17,103 bases of DNA from Treponema sp. (GTDB taxonomy: Bacteria; Spirochaetota; Spirochaetia; Treponematales; Breznakiellaceae). Position 1 is the first letter of the stretch, and the number at the start of each line of letters is the position of its first letter. Location of the stretch: positions 1 through 17,103 of the forward strand of contig WQRP01000018.1 of the NCBI GenBank assembly GCA_009786675.1, given 5' to 3'. This document shows positions 1 to 7,376 of the stretch, one piece after another. A model generated the notes under the pieces. The model had not been told where the DNA came from. It made no database searches and saw only the letters and a list, made by a program, of their open reading frames with translations. Position numbers and translations under genes: made by a program.

Positions 1-702
1 ACCATTGCCACCGGGGCCTCCCAGATTATGAGCCGCGAAACCGAAACCATCCCCATCGTAATCACCGCCGTGACAAGCCCCGAGGGGGCGGATCTGGTTG
101 AGTCCAACGAGCGGCCCGGCAGAAACGTTACAGGCGTGTCCGACCTTACGCCGGTCGCGCTGCAAATCGACCTGATTACGCGCCTTTTGCCCCAGGCACG
201 GGTCGTCGGCCTTGTGTACAACGCAGGCGAGATAAATTCGGTGATCCAGGCGAACATGGCTCGCGAGGCGATCCGGGCTAAGGACGGTCTTTCCTATATA
301 GTGGGCAACGTGACCGGCACGGCGGACATAGCCGACGTGGTGCAGTCCATTGTGGGGCAGGTGGACGTCATCTATATACCTACCTGCAACACGATAGCCG
401 GAGCCTACCCGATCGTGATAACCACGGCGGAGGAAGCCGGCATCCCGGTCGTCGCCGGGGAGGCGGCCGCCGTAAGGGTTGGCGCGCTGGCCACCGAGGG
501 AATCGACTACTACCTGCTTGGGCGGCAGACGGCGGACATGGCCGCGACGATTTTGCGCGGGGAAGGCGTTCCCGCGACGATGCCCATCCAATGGCAGCAG
601 GAGCCCGGAACGCTCTCCATCAACACGGCGACCGCCGCCCGCCTGGGCATAGCGATCCCGCAGGCGATGCTGGATGCGGCGGGGGAAATCGTTTACCGGT
701 AG
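1..702 (+). CDS. ABC transporter substrate-binding protein, TrpX-like (3' part)
   Basis: This is the 3' part of a gene whose start lies before the window; the frame is open from base 1. The visible 233 residues look like the C-terminal portion of an ABC_sub_bind (TrpX-type) periplasmic binding protein. It starts with an IATGASQ-like segment, followed by alternating strands and helices of a two-lobed binding fold, and ends with the family-typical tail 'INTATAARLGIAIP' close to the C-terminus. Such proteins capture a small ligand, for TrpX tryptophan or another aromatic amino acid, and hand it to the membrane permease. The permease and ATPase genes follow immediately on the same strand. The signal peptide or lipobox would be upstream and cannot be seen. 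The family call is fairly secure; the ligand is inference from family and neighbours. Confidence 0.8.
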   Translation, partial: TIATGASQIMSRETETIPIVITAVTSPEGADLVESNERPGRNVTGVSDLTPVALQIDLITRLLPQARVVGLVYNAGEINSVIQANMAREAIRAKDGLSYIVGNVTGTADIADVVQSIVGQVDVIYIPTCNTIAGAYPIVITTAEEAGIPVVAGEAAAVRVGALATEGIDYYLLGRQTADMAATILRGEGVPATMPIQWQQEPGTLSINTATAARLGIAIPQAMLDAAGEIVYR

Positions 703-726
703 GCCGGGCGAGACTGGGACCATATT

Positions 727-1665
727 ATGAGCTTGAACATGCTGTTGAACGCCTTGAGCCAGGGCCTTTTGTGGGGCGTGATGGCCATCGGCGTTTTCAT
801 AACCTTCCGTATCTTGAACTACGCCGATTTGACGGCGGAGGGCAGCTTTACCCTGGGGGCGGCGGTCGCCGCGCGACTCGTTACCATGGGAATGGATCCG
901 CTGGTCGGCACGCTGATTGCCATTGCGGCCGGCATGTGCGCGGGGGTGGTGACGGGGTTTCTGCACACGGTTTTGCGTATCCCGCCGTTGCTTTCCGGCA
1001 TCCTGGCCATGACGGGGCTCTATTCGGTCAACCTAAGGGTCATGGGCACGCCGAATATCCCCCTGCTTAGGGGGACCGAGACCCTGATCACGCGCACCGC
1101 CGCGCTGCCACCGGTCAACGGCCTTATCGGATGGCTGGGCATCACGGAGCGGCTGGGGGCGACCATAGTGCTTGGACTGGCGGTCCTGGCCATCGTCATC
1201 GTGGTACTCAAGCTCTTTTTCAATACCGAGATTGGCTATATAGTCCGGGCCACTGGCGACAACGAGGCCATGGCTAGGGCTCAGGGCGTCAACACCCGGC
1301 GCATGAAGGTCCTGGGCCTGCTCATAAGCAACGGGTGTATCGCGCTGTCCGGAGCCCTGGTGTTCCAGTTCCAGGGTTTCGCGGATCTTAGCATGGGAAT
1401 CGGCGTAATCGTCGTCGCGCTGGCCTCGGTCATCATCGGCGAGGTCATTTTCAACAACAAGAACGACTACCGGGTCTTTATCGCCGTGGTGCTGGGTTCG
1501 GTTCTGTACCGGATTCTAATCGCCGTCGTGCTGACCCTGGGCATAAACCCGCACGACTTCCGCCTGTTCTCCGCGCTGATACTGGCGACGGCTCTGTCCG
1601 TGCCGCTGATCAGGGAAAAGCTTAACTTCGACCTGAAAAAACTACTGTGGGGGCGGCGGTGCTAA
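727..1665 (+). CDS. ABC transporter permease, TrpY-like (BPD_transp_2 family)
   Basis: A 312-residue polytopic inner-membrane protein, of normal length for permeases of the branched-chain/TrpY class. The N-terminal 'RILNYADLTAEGSFTLGA' (about residues 28-45) and the later 'SMGIGVIVVALASVIIGE' segment are hallmarks of the permeases paired with ABC_sub_bind proteins. Multiple hydrophobic helices span the whole length. It should form the translocation channel for the ligand captured by the preceding binding protein, powered by the following ATPase. The ATG at 727 lies 24 nt after the upstream stop, with only a weak purine-rich stretch before it. The 3' end overlaps the ATPase start, which indicates coupled translation. 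Substrate specificity (aromatic amino acid or other) is not decided by the sequence. Confidence 0.87.
   Translation: MSLNMLLNALSQGLLWGVMAIGVFITFRILNYADLTAEGSFTLGAAVAARLVTMGMDPLVGTLIAIAAGMCAGVVTGFLHTVLRIPPLLSGILAMTGLYSVNLRVMGTPNIPLLRGTETLITRTAALPPVNGLIGWLGITERLGATIVLGLAVLAIVIVVLKLFFNTEIGYIVRATGDNEAMARAQGVNTRRMKVLGLLISNGCIALSGALVFQFQGFADLSMGIGVIVVALASVIIGEVIFNNKNDYRVFIAVVLGSVLYRILIAVVLTLGINPHDFRLFSALILATALSVPLIREKLNFDLKKLLWGRRC
1649..1653 (+). promoter_or_regulatory. G-rich ribosome-binding site inside permease 3' end
   Basis: Five consecutive G lie 5 nt before the GTG at 1659 and inside the last codons of the permease gene. The alternative GTG at 1647 has only an A-rich stretch upstream. The site therefore favours the shorter ATPase start and translational coupling. 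Confidence 0.45.
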
Positions 1666-2453
1666 ACTGCGAGAACATCAAGAAAACCTTCGACAAGGGG
1701 ACGGCCACCGAGAAAGAGGCATTGCGGACCGTCAGCCTCCGCCTGGAGGAAAGCGACTTTATCACGGTAATCGGCGGCAACGGCGCGGGCAAGTCCACCC
1801 TGCTGAACGCGGTCGCGGGCGTGTTCCCGACGAACCAGGGGCTTATAACCATCGACGGGCGGGACGTGACCAGGCTTGCGGAACACGCGCGCGCCAGGCT
1901 GATAGGCCGCGTGTTCCAGGATCCGCGTATGGGCACCGCTCCGGGCATGACCATCGAGGAAAACCTGGCCATCGCCTACCGCCGCTGCAGAAGGCGGACC
2001 CTGCGCTGGGGCATAAACCGAAAGGAACGGGGGATATACCGCGAGGCTCTTTCCACCCTGGGCCTGGGGCTGGAGGAACGGATGACGGCCAGGGTAGGCA
2101 CCCTTTCCGGCGGGCAGCGGCAGGCGCTCACCCTGCTTATGGCCACCCTGCAAAAGCCCAGGCTGCTGCTGTTGGACGAGCACACCGCCGCCCTGGATCC
2201 CAAGACCGCCAAAATCGTCCTTGCGCTCACCAACAAGCTGGTTGGCGACAACCGGCTGACCACCCTGATGGTGACCCACAACATGCGCGACGCCCTTGCC
2301 AACGGCAACCGCATCATGATGATGCACGGCGGTAGCATTATCCTGGACGTCCACGGCGAGGAAAAGGCCGGGCTGACCGTGCCCGATCTTCTTAAAATGT
2401 TCGAGCGGGCCAGCGGCGAGGAAATTACCAACGACCGGATGCTGCTGGCCTAA
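1659..2453 (+). CDS. ABC transporter ATP-binding protein, TrpZ-like
   Basis: The nucleotide-binding subunit of the importer, 264 residues from the start chosen here. Visible motifs are Walker A GGNGAGKST (about residues 39-47), signature LSGGQRQAL, Walker B LLLLDEHTAALD and the switch His in MVTHN, so the ATPase looks intact. The start is GTG at 1659, which overlaps the permease stop (GTGCTAA) and has a G-rich stretch (1649-1653) at suitable spacing. The alternative GTG at 1647 adds four residues but has no ribosome-binding site. It energises uptake through the permease encoded just upstream. The Asp-Glu followed by His-Thr-Ala after Walker B is typical of the TrpZ/LivF-like branch. Confidence 0.88.
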   Translation: MLNCENIKKTFDKGTATEKEALRTVSLRLEESDFITVIGGNGAGKSTLLNAVAGVFPTNQGLITIDGRDVTRLAEHARARLIGRVFQDPRMGTAPGMTIEENLAIAYRRCRRRTLRWGINRKERGIYREALSTLGLGLEERMTARVGTLSGGQRQALTLLMATLQKPRLLLLDEHTAALDPKTAKIVLALTNKLVGDNRLTTLMVTHNMRDALANGNRIMMMHGGSIILDVHGEEKAGLTVPDLLKMFERASGEEITNDRMLLA

Positions 2454-2467
2454 CGGGGGGTAAGGCA

Positions 2468-3670
2468 ATGCCCATCGCGACGGGAACAAGAGACGCCTTG
2501 GGCGCGTCGTCCCTGATCAGGAGGATGTTCGAGGAGGGGGCCGCGCTTAAAAAAGAGCACGGCGCGGACGGCGTGTTTGATTTCTCGCTTGGAAACCCGG
2601 ACGTGGATCCGCCCCCCGCCTTTCGGGCCGTCCTGGAAAAATTTGCCAGGGAACCGGGGAAGGGATCCCACGGGTACACGCCCAACGCCGGCCTTCCTTT
2701 CGTGCGGGAGGCTCTGGCGAAAAAGGCCTCCAGGGAACAGAAGGTTCCGTTGGACGCCTCGCACATAGTCATGTCGTCGGGCGCGGCGGGCGGGCTTAAC
2801 GCGGTGTTCAAGACCATCTGCAACCCGGGCGACGAGATTGTCGTGAGCAGGCCGTACTTCGTGGAGTACCGTCCCTACGCGGCGAACCACGGCGCGAGGC
2901 TTGTCGAGGTGGATTCCCTTCCCGACTTCAACCTTGACCTTGGCGCGGTTGCCGCCGCTCTTTCGCCGAGAACAGCGGCGGTGCTGGTCAACTCGCCCAA
3001 CAACCCCACGGGGAGGGTTTACCCGGCGGAGACCCTGGCCGCGCTTGCGGATCTTATGCGCGGGCACGGCGAAAGGGTTTCCCGTATGCCGTACCTTGTC
3101 TCGGACGAGCCGTACCGGGAGATTGTCTACGGCGTGGAGGTTCCCTCCGCGCTCGCCGCCTACGACGAATCGATCGCGGTGTACTCCTATTCCAAAAGCC
3201 TTTCCCTTCCGGGCGAGCGCATTGGGTACGTCGCGGTAAGCCCGGGCATAGGCGACAAGGACGGGGTAATGGAGGGGCTGGCCTACGCCACCCGCGTCCT
3301 GGGCTTCGTCAACGCCCCGGCCCTGATGCAGCGCGCCGTGGCGGAGCTGGTCGACGCGGAGGTTGACGTGGGCGTTTACGCCCGCCGGCGCGACGCGTTC
3401 ATGGCCGTCCTTGACGGGGCGGGAATCGACTACGCGGTGCCGGAGGGCGCGTTCTACGTGTTCTGCAGGGTTCCGCCAAGGAAAACGGCGAGCGGGGAGC
3501 GGGCGGACGACGACGCGGCGTTCGTGAGCCACCTTAAGCGGCACTTGATTCTTGGCGTCCCAGGTTCCGGCTTTGGCCGGCCGGGCTGGCTGCGTTTCGC
3601 GTTCTGCGTTGACGAGAAAACCATCCGCAAGTCCGCGGCGGCTTTTGGCAGGGCGATGGAGTCCTGGTAG
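2468..3670 (+). CDS. Pyridoxal-phosphate aminotransferase, class I/II (aspartate/aromatic type)
   Basis: A 400-residue fold-type I aminotransferase of typical length. The catalytic lysine is Lys243 within SYSKSLSLPGERIGY. PLP-contacting residues are Asn175/Asn179 in NSPNNPTG, Asp213 and Tyr216 in SDEPY, and the substrate alpha-carboxylate arginine is Arg376 in WLRFAF. The N-terminal 'IRRMFEEGAALKKEHG' and 'DFSLGNPD' segments match the AspB-like subgroup common in Firmicutes and spirochaetes. It should transfer amino groups between an amino acid and a 2-oxo acid in the cytoplasm. ATG 2468 is preceded by a GGGGGGTAAGG stretch and lies 14 nt after the ABC ATPase stop, so it probably shares that operon. 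If the transporter imports aromatic amino acids, the pair could form a scavenging route, but this is inference. No residue important for catalysis appears lost. Confidence 0.9.
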   Translation: MPIATGTRDALGASSLIRRMFEEGAALKKEHGADGVFDFSLGNPDVDPPPAFRAVLEKFAREPGKGSHGYTPNAGLPFVREALAKKASREQKVPLDASHIVMSSGAAGGLNAVFKTICNPGDEIVVSRPYFVEYRPYAANHGARLVEVDSLPDFNLDLGAVAAALSPRTAAVLVNSPNNPTGRVYPAETLAALADLMRGHGERVSRMPYLVSDEPYREIVYGVEVPSALAAYDESIAVYSYSKSLSLPGERIGYVAVSPGIGDKDGVMEGLAYATRVLGFVNAPALMQRAVAELVDAEVDVGVYARRRDAFMAVLDGAGIDYAVPEGAFYVFCRVPPRKTASGERADDDAAFVSHLKRHLILGVPGSGFGRPGWLRFAFCVDEKTIRKSAAAFGRAMESW

Positions 3671-3677
3671 GGCTTTC

Positions 3678-5024
3678 TTACGCGCCCGGTTGGTTCCCTA
3701 GGATAATTTTCGCCGCCTCGTCCACGGAAAGGCCGTCGCGATCCTGCCTTGCGGCAAGGTTCCTCAGCGTAAGGGGATCCCGCAGGGGGTTCTCGCCGGG
3801 GACGACCATCCAGCGCAGGCCTTTTTTCTCGGCAAGGATGAACTGTTTTATGGGCCGCCTTCCGCCGCCTTCCGCCGCGTCGACGAACACCTCGCAGGCC
3901 AGGCCGGACCTTCGGAAACGCTCCGCCAGCGCCTGGTACAGGCCGGAGTCCTCGTGCCTTAGGCAGGCTATGGCCACCGGCGCGGTGCCCGTCCCGCCCG
4001 GAAGCCCGCCCAGGCTTTCGAGGGCGGCGATTAGCCTGTCCAGGCCCACCGAGGAGCCCACCCCGCTGATCCTGTTTTTCGAGTACAGCCCGGCAAGGTC
4101 GTCGTAGCGCCCGCCGGAGCAGACCGAGCCGATGTCCGGCAGGTCGTTCAGGAAGGTCTCGAAGACCACGCCCGTGTAGTAGTCCAGGCCCCGGGTAATC
4201 GAGGGATCCAGGGCAAAGAAGCCGTCCTCGCCCTCCGGCAGGGCGTCGCGCATGAAGCGCCCAAGCTCCGCCAGCCTTTCCGATTCCGGGGATGGGCCGC
4301 CGGACATCTCTGCCAGGCGCCCAAGCGTTCCCTCGAAGGTTCCGTCGGCCGGATCCCCGGCGGCGTTGGTAAAGTCGAGTATCTTGCGCGCGCCTGAGTC
4401 CCCGGCGATTTGGGCCAGGGCGGCTCCCGTCTGGTCGATGCCCACCTTGGCGGCCTTGTCCACGGCGCGAAGTATCTCGACGGACCTTTCCCCCTGGCCG
4501 ATGTGCGAAAGGAAGCGGTTGAACATGCCCCGGTGGTTGATTTTTATGGTGACGCCGGCGCCCAGGGCAAGCAGGACGGCGCGTATCATCAGAAGGATCT
4601 CGAAGTCCGCGGCCGGGCTGTCGCTGCCGATTATGTCGAAGTCGCACTGGGTGAATTCCCTGTAGCGCCCCCGCTGGGCGTTTTCCCCCCGCCACACCTT
4701 GCCTATGTGGTAGCGCTTTAGGGGAAAGCACAGCTCCGCCTGGTGCTGCGCGACGAAGCGGGCGAACGGGACGGTAAGGTCGAAGCGAAGGGCGACGTCC
4801 CTGTCGCCGTTGTCCCTGAACCGGTAAATTTGCTTTTCCGTTTCGCCCCCGCCCTTGCCAAGCAGGATGTCGGCGTACTCGAGCGCGGGGGTGTCGATGG
4901 GGACGAAGCCGAAGGAGCGGAACGTCGCCTCGATTTTTTCGGTAAGGCCCCTGCGGGCCGTTTCGGCGGCGGGAAGAAAGTCCCGGAAGCCCTTCAGTAG
5001 CCTTGGTTCGATAAGTGCTGCCAT
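3678..5024 (-). CDS. hisS: Histidyl-tRNA synthetase
   Basis: Class II synthetase that charges tRNA-His with histidine, 448 residues from the ATG chosen here. The N-terminus IEPRLLKGFRDFLP is motif-1 context. Motif 2 is around residues 104-133 (RYHIGKVWRGE ... FTQCDFDIIG). The histidine-binding signature RGLDYYTG is at 278-285, and motif 3, GVGSSVGLDRLIAAL, is at 321-335. The C-terminal anticodon-binding domain is complete. An in-frame TTG at 5042 would add six residues, but the family begins near 'IEPR..KGFRD', and a -10-like TATACT lies between the two, so the ATG at 5024 is preferred. The gene converges on the aminotransferase with only 7 nt between the stops and no separate terminator visible. 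Confidence 0.95.
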   Translation of the reverse strand: MAALIEPRLLKGFRDFLPAAETARRGLTEKIEATFRSFGFVPIDTPALEYADILLGKGGGETEKQIYRFRDNGDRDVALRFDLTVPFARFVAQHQAELCFPLKRYHIGKVWRGENAQRGRYREFTQCDFDIIGSDSPAADFEILLMIRAVLLALGAGVTIKINHRGMFNRFLSHIGQGERSVEILRAVDKAAKVGIDQTGAALAQIAGDSGARKILDFTNAAGDPADGTFEGTLGRLAEMSGGPSPESERLAELGRFMRDALPEGEDGFFALDPSITRGLDYYTGVVFETFLNDLPDIGSVCSGGRYDDLAGLYSKNRISGVGSSVGLDRLIAALESLGGLPGGTGTAPVAIACLRHEDSGLYQALAERFRRSGLACEVFVDAAEGGGRRPIKQFILAEKKGLRWMVVPGENPLRDPLTLRNLAARQDRDGLSVDEAAKIILGNQPGA

Positions 5025-5030
5025 TCCAGG

Positions 5031-5059
5031 AGTATACGGCAAAGCGGGCTTAAATTCCA
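5031..5059 (-). promoter_or_regulatory. Putative hisS promoter placed directly before the start codon
   Basis: On the minus strand TATACT (plus coordinates 5031-5036) lies 6 nt before the hisS ATG, with a poor -35 candidate TGGAAT 17 nt upstream (5054-5059). No Shine-Dalgarno is present between them. If used, transcription would begin at or next to the ATG, giving a leaderless message. Support is a good -10 match and the missing ribosome-binding site; the -35 is weak. Confidence 0.4.
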
Positions 5060-5108
5060 GCGATACAACCTATGCGATTGGGGATGTGCTGGGGGGCGAT
5101 ACGGAATC

Positions 5109-5309
5109 TCAGCTTTTAATCCTAACGTGGGTGTCCTTTTTCCGGAACATTTTGTTTTCCTCGTAGAGCCTGTTCAGCAGAAGCGCCAAATCCCTTGCCT
5201 CTCCCTTCCTGATCTCGATGGTTCCGGGGGTTGTTTCGAACATCGCTATTAGCTGCTCGATTTCCAAAAAATTGTCGCCTTTGTCGTTGTAGCCGTATCT
5301 GACCGTCAT
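5109..5309 (-). CDS. Small hypothetical protein (66 aa)
   Basis: A short ORF of 66 codons that I do not recognise. The predicted protein is soluble, with mixed charge. It has an N-terminal part rich in aromatic and Asp/Gly residues, a helix-like middle (EIEQLIAMFE), a short TIEIRKGE strand, and a C-terminal helix (ARDLALLLNRLYEENKMFRKK) ending in basic residues. It has no membrane segment or signal peptide. ATG 5309 has promoter-like hexamers directly upstream with good 17-nt spacing, and no strong ribosome-binding site. hisS starts 84 nt downstream on the same strand with its own promoter-like element. Composition is less GC-rich than the flanking housekeeping genes. That it is expressed rests on the promoter and an amino-acid composition that looks protein-like; conservation is untested. 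Confidence 0.5.
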   Translation of the reverse strand: MTVRYGYNDKGDNFLEIEQLIAMFETTPGTIEIRKGEARDLALLLNRLYEENKMFRKKDTHVRIKS

Positions 5310-5315
5310 ATTTAT

Positions 5316-5344
5316 ATTCTCTCATGGTTTCTGCGGGTTTTCAA
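5316..5344 (-). promoter_or_regulatory. Putative promoter of the small ORF
   Basis: Minus strand: -35 TTGAAA (plus 5339-5344), 17-nt spacer, -10 GAGAAT (plus 5316-5321), then 6 nt to the ATG at 5309. The -35 matches consensus at five of six positions, the -10 at four of six. It overlaps one arm of the hairpin at 5334-5379, so termination of the upstream gene and initiation here are packed together. Confidence 0.45.
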
Positions 5345-5379
5345 GGGGGCATGGGAAGCCCCCTTTGTAAAAACCTGCT
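5334..5379 (-). terminator. Long hairpin downstream of the outer-membrane protein gene
   Basis: An inverted repeat with core AAGGGGGC (5343-5350), a 7-nt loop and GCCCCCTT (5358-5365). Imperfect outer arms GCGGGTTTT and AAAACCTGC extend it, including a G-T wobble. It starts 15 nt beyond the stop of the minus-strand gene at 5394 and should end that transcript. The core is not followed by a pure U run on either strand; AU-rich outer arms play that part. A terminator is the simplest reading; an RNA stability element is possible. Confidence 0.55.
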
Positions 5380-5393
5380 ATTTTTGGGGACGG

Positions 5394-6368
5394 CTACCAT
5401 GCCCCGCCAAGGCCGACGCCTGCCCTGACAGAGACAGGGGCTCCAATCACTATGGGCAGGCTTACGTAAGGGTTTACAAAGAACGCCCTTGTGCGTCCGC
5501 CAAGCCTAAGCCCAATGGCGGGGGTAACCATGGGTCCGGTGGTTGATTCTCTTGTTGTCTGCCATTCAAAACGCCCAGATGTTCCGCCTCCTCCTCCCCA
5601 AGCAGGTGTTCCAGGCACCCAGACCTCATTTGTCTCCCACCAACTAGCGCTACCAAGCCCCAAGCCAAGTTCGAAGTAAAACGGGGAGCCTCCCACAAAC
5701 AAGCGGGGGGTTCCCATTACTCCGAAGGTCGTCCTCCTATATTGAAATGTATTCCTGTCTACCCACGCGGTTCCGCCCAACGTAAAAAAATTGTTTATGC
5801 TACGTTCGAGACGTATACCCCCACCCAGAAGGCTGGCCTCGGCCGAAAACCAGTTTCGGCGGGCTCTCTGCTCGGCGGCCGGCTCCCGTCGCGGCGACGG
5901 AATCCTCGGGGCCGCGATAGGCGGAAGGGGAAGGGGAATGGGCAAGGGTAGGGCGGCGGCAGGAGCGGGCGGGGGAGCGGGCTCCGTCGCCGCCGTCCTG
6001 GCCTGCGGGTTTAGTTCCAGCCATATTATAAGCTGGGGAACGCCCCCTACCGTGCGCTGGTCGCTGTCCACGGGAAAGCCAAGTTGGGTCCTGATGTCCC
6101 ATTTGGCTTCCTCCGGGCAGGTGACGTTTCGCGCCAAAAGCGTGTGGCTGTATATTTGGACGAAGGTATGCGCGTTCACCACCTTGAAAGACCACGCCAC
6201 GTTTGATCTTGCCTGGGTTTCCAGCCTTTGCCGCATCAGTTCTTCCTGCTGTCTTTGCCGGAGCAGCTCCTCCTGATGCCGCGTGTCGGCAAAAACCCTT
6301 TCCTGTGGAACGGCGACGCCTAACGCCGCCAGGAATGCCAGTACAAAAACACCTCTTCTTGAAATCAT
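5394..6368 (-). CDS. Exported outer-membrane beta-barrel-like protein with coiled-coil and proline-rich linker
   Basis: A 324-residue secreted protein that I cannot assign to a named family. It has a signal peptide at residues 1-27 (RR, hydrophobic core, V-F-A cleavage context). A short charged helix at 31-52 carries two near-identical QEEL(L/M)RQR units. A domain at about 55-122 contains one Cys (84). A Pro/Ala-rich linker follows at about 128-163. The C-terminal 172-324 region has alternating hydrophobic and glycine-rich strands (LLGGGIRLERS, FYFELGLGLGS, AIGLRLGG, AGVGLGGAW), as in small outer-membrane barrels, with a terminal aromatic Trp. The start is firmly placed by AAAGGAG six nt before the ATG. 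It lies 45 nt after the LRR gene with no terminator between, so it is probably the second gene of a surface-protein operon. Barrel placement is inference from pattern. Confidence 0.72.
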   Translation of the reverse strand: MISRRGVFVLAFLAALGVAVPQERVFADTRHQEELLRQRQQEELMRQRLETQARSNVAWSFKVVNAHTFVQIYSHTLLARNVTCPEEAKWDIRTQLGFPVDSDQRTVGGVPQLIIWLELNPQARTAATEPAPPPAPAAALPLPIPLPLPPIAAPRIPSPRREPAAEQRARRNWFSAEASLLGGGIRLERSINNFFTLGGTAWVDRNTFQYRRTTFGVMGTPRLFVGGSPFYFELGLGLGSASWWETNEVWVPGTPAWGGGGGTSGRFEWQTTRESTTGPMVTPAIGLRLGGRTRAFFVNPYVSLPIVIGAPVSVRAGVGLGGAW

Positions 6369-6413
6369 ATGAACTCCTTTGCAGTTATTGTTGGGTCCTG
6401 ACGGAACCCGTGC

Positions 6414-7169
6414 TTATCTGGCCTGCCAGCTCCATACCCCTTGGGCGTTGACGGTGTAGACGCCCGCCCTGTGCCCGTTCGCCTCGTACGCGGCCCTGAA
6501 TCCCCTCCAGACGATGCTTTCGGGGGTTCGCCATACGACACGCTCGGGGGCAATGAACCTTGGGGGCTCCGAGTTGCGGAGGGCGACGTTCGCGCCGATG
6601 CTTATCGACGAGACGTTCCTTAGCGATCCCCCCGAGAACACGCCTTCGTACAGGACGCCAACCCCGTCGCCTATGGTTATGCTGGTCAGCGTGGGGTTGT
6701 TCGCGAACGCCCCGTCCCCGATGTGGATAACGCTGTCCGGAACGTTTATCGAGGTGAGCCGGTTCATCTCGAACGCCAGACTCCCGATATAGACGACGCT
6801 GTTGGGAATGGCCACGCTCGTGAGTCTGTTGTTCGCGAAAGCCCTGTCCCGGATGTGGATGACGCTGCCCGGGATGGTCACGCCGGTTAGATGGAAGCCT
6901 CCCCAAAAGGCCCCGCTCCCAATTCCGGTGACGGGCATCCCCTGTAGCTGCCACGGGATTACCACGTTTCTTTCGTGCCCCGTGTAACGCGTAAGCGTTA
7001 TGCCCCCGTCGTCGCCCGGTATTGCCCACAGGAAATCGTATTCCGCCGGTGGCGGTGGGGGAGGCGGCGGGGGAGAATGTTCGGGACCGTTGGCGCTCGC
7101 CAAGGCAAGCGCGCCAAATGCCACAAAACCCATTGTCGCAATGACGTGCAGCGCGAATGTTTTTTTCAT
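6414..7169 (-). CDS. BspA/LrrA-type leucine-rich-repeat surface protein
   Basis: A 251-residue exported protein. A signal peptide (about residues 1-26, KK then a hydrophobic core, ASA cleavage context) is followed by a run of nine prolines at 33-41. A small domain leads into four LRR_5-type repeats of about 22-23 residues at 93-182, each resembling LTSVxIPxSVxxIGxxAFxxN. The tail, ending AYEANGHRAGVYTVNAQGVW, resembles a C-terminal module I associate with treponemal surface proteins, though I cannot confirm this. BspA-like repeats in oral bacteria and Treponema denticola bind host proteins or other bacteria, so a role in adhesion is plausible. AAAGGAAG lies about 5 nt before the ATG. It has a promoter about 85 nt upstream and is followed by the outer-membrane protein gene. 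Only a few repeats are present, fewer than in long BspA proteins. Confidence 0.85.
   Translation of the reverse strand: MKKTFALHVIATMGFVAFGALALASANGPEHSPPPPPPPPPAEYDFLWAIPGDDGGITLTRYTGHERNVVIPWQLQGMPVTGIGSGAFWGGFHLTGVTIPGSVIHIRDRAFANNRLTSVAIPNSVVYIGSLAFEMNRLTSINVPDSVIHIGDGAFANNPTLTSITIGDGVGVLYEGVFSGGSLRNVSSISIGANVALRNSEPPRFIAPERVVWRTPESIVWRGFRAAYEANGHRAGVYTVNAQGVWSWQAR
6624..6893 (-). repeat. Four tandem leucine-rich repeats (protein-level period 22-23 aa)
   Basis: Within the LRR gene, units start at residues 93, 115, 137 and 160. Each holds an (R/H/T)LTxVxIPxSV strand followed by an AFxxN turn. The second and third units are the closest; the last is degenerate (VGVLYEGVF). The DNA copies are about 66-69 nt long and offer a substrate for repeat-number change. 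Confidence 0.75.
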
Positions 7170-7254
7170 GCAATCTTCCTTTTTTTACAAAATGTTGTAT
7201 GTCAGGCCCTCAGTCGAAGGCGCCCATACCCGAAACGACAATTTCGTAAAATCG

Positions 7255-7284
7255 AGCGTACCATGTGAACAATGTACATGTCAA
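7255..7284 (-). promoter_or_regulatory. Putative sigma70-type promoter of the LRR-OMP operon with palindrome
   Basis: Minus strand: perfect TTGACA (plus 7279-7284), 18-nt spacer, weak -10 TACGCT (plus 7255-7260). The predicted start gives a leader of roughly 80 nt ending in a strong ribosome-binding site at the LRR ATG. The spacer contains the palindrome ATGTACAT (7272-7279), a possible operator. A second small inverted repeat, CGAAA-n6-TTTCG, lies in the leader near 7231-7246. The -35 is convincing, the -10 less so. Confidence 0.45.
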
Positions 7285-7336
7285 GCGAAATGTTGTTTTT
7301 TTCACCGCCGGCGGGTGTTTTTCGTCGCGCCCACCC

Positions 7337-7367
7337 TTGGTCACGCGCGCCCTTTTTAGTGTATACT
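7337..7367 (+). promoter_or_regulatory. Putative promoter of the mla operon directly before the start codon
   Basis: TATACT at 7362-7367 matches the -10 consensus at five of six positions and ends 9 nt before the mlaE ATG at 7377. A weak -35 candidate TTGGTC (7337-7342) sits 19 nt upstream, a longer spacer than ideal. No Shine-Dalgarno is seen, so a leaderless or nearly leaderless transcript is suggested. Confidence 0.4.
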
Positions 7368-7376
7368 TGGGTATCG

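Noticed and set aside
2450..3544. Minus-strand 364-codon frame opposite the aminotransferase
   Set aside because: Shadow of a gene with all catalytic residues; no ribosome-binding site or domain.
3454..4731. Minus-strand 425-codon frame within hisS
   Set aside because: It runs on the same strand as hisS in another frame, is Arg/Pro/Gly-rich, and has no motifs; hisS is unambiguous.
5025..5042. TTG start for hisS adding six residues
   Set aside because: The ATG at 5024 fits the family start better, and the extension encodes a -10-like TATACT.
7303..7322. Hairpin CACCG...GGGTG followed by five T between the LRR gene and mlaE
   Set aside because: No plus-strand gene ends here and the stem is short with a bulge; it lies outside both predicted transcripts.
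7272..7376. Upstream in-frame ATG for mlaE adding 35 residues
   Set aside because: The extra residues cover a promoter-containing intergenic stretch and exceed the family's usual N-terminus.
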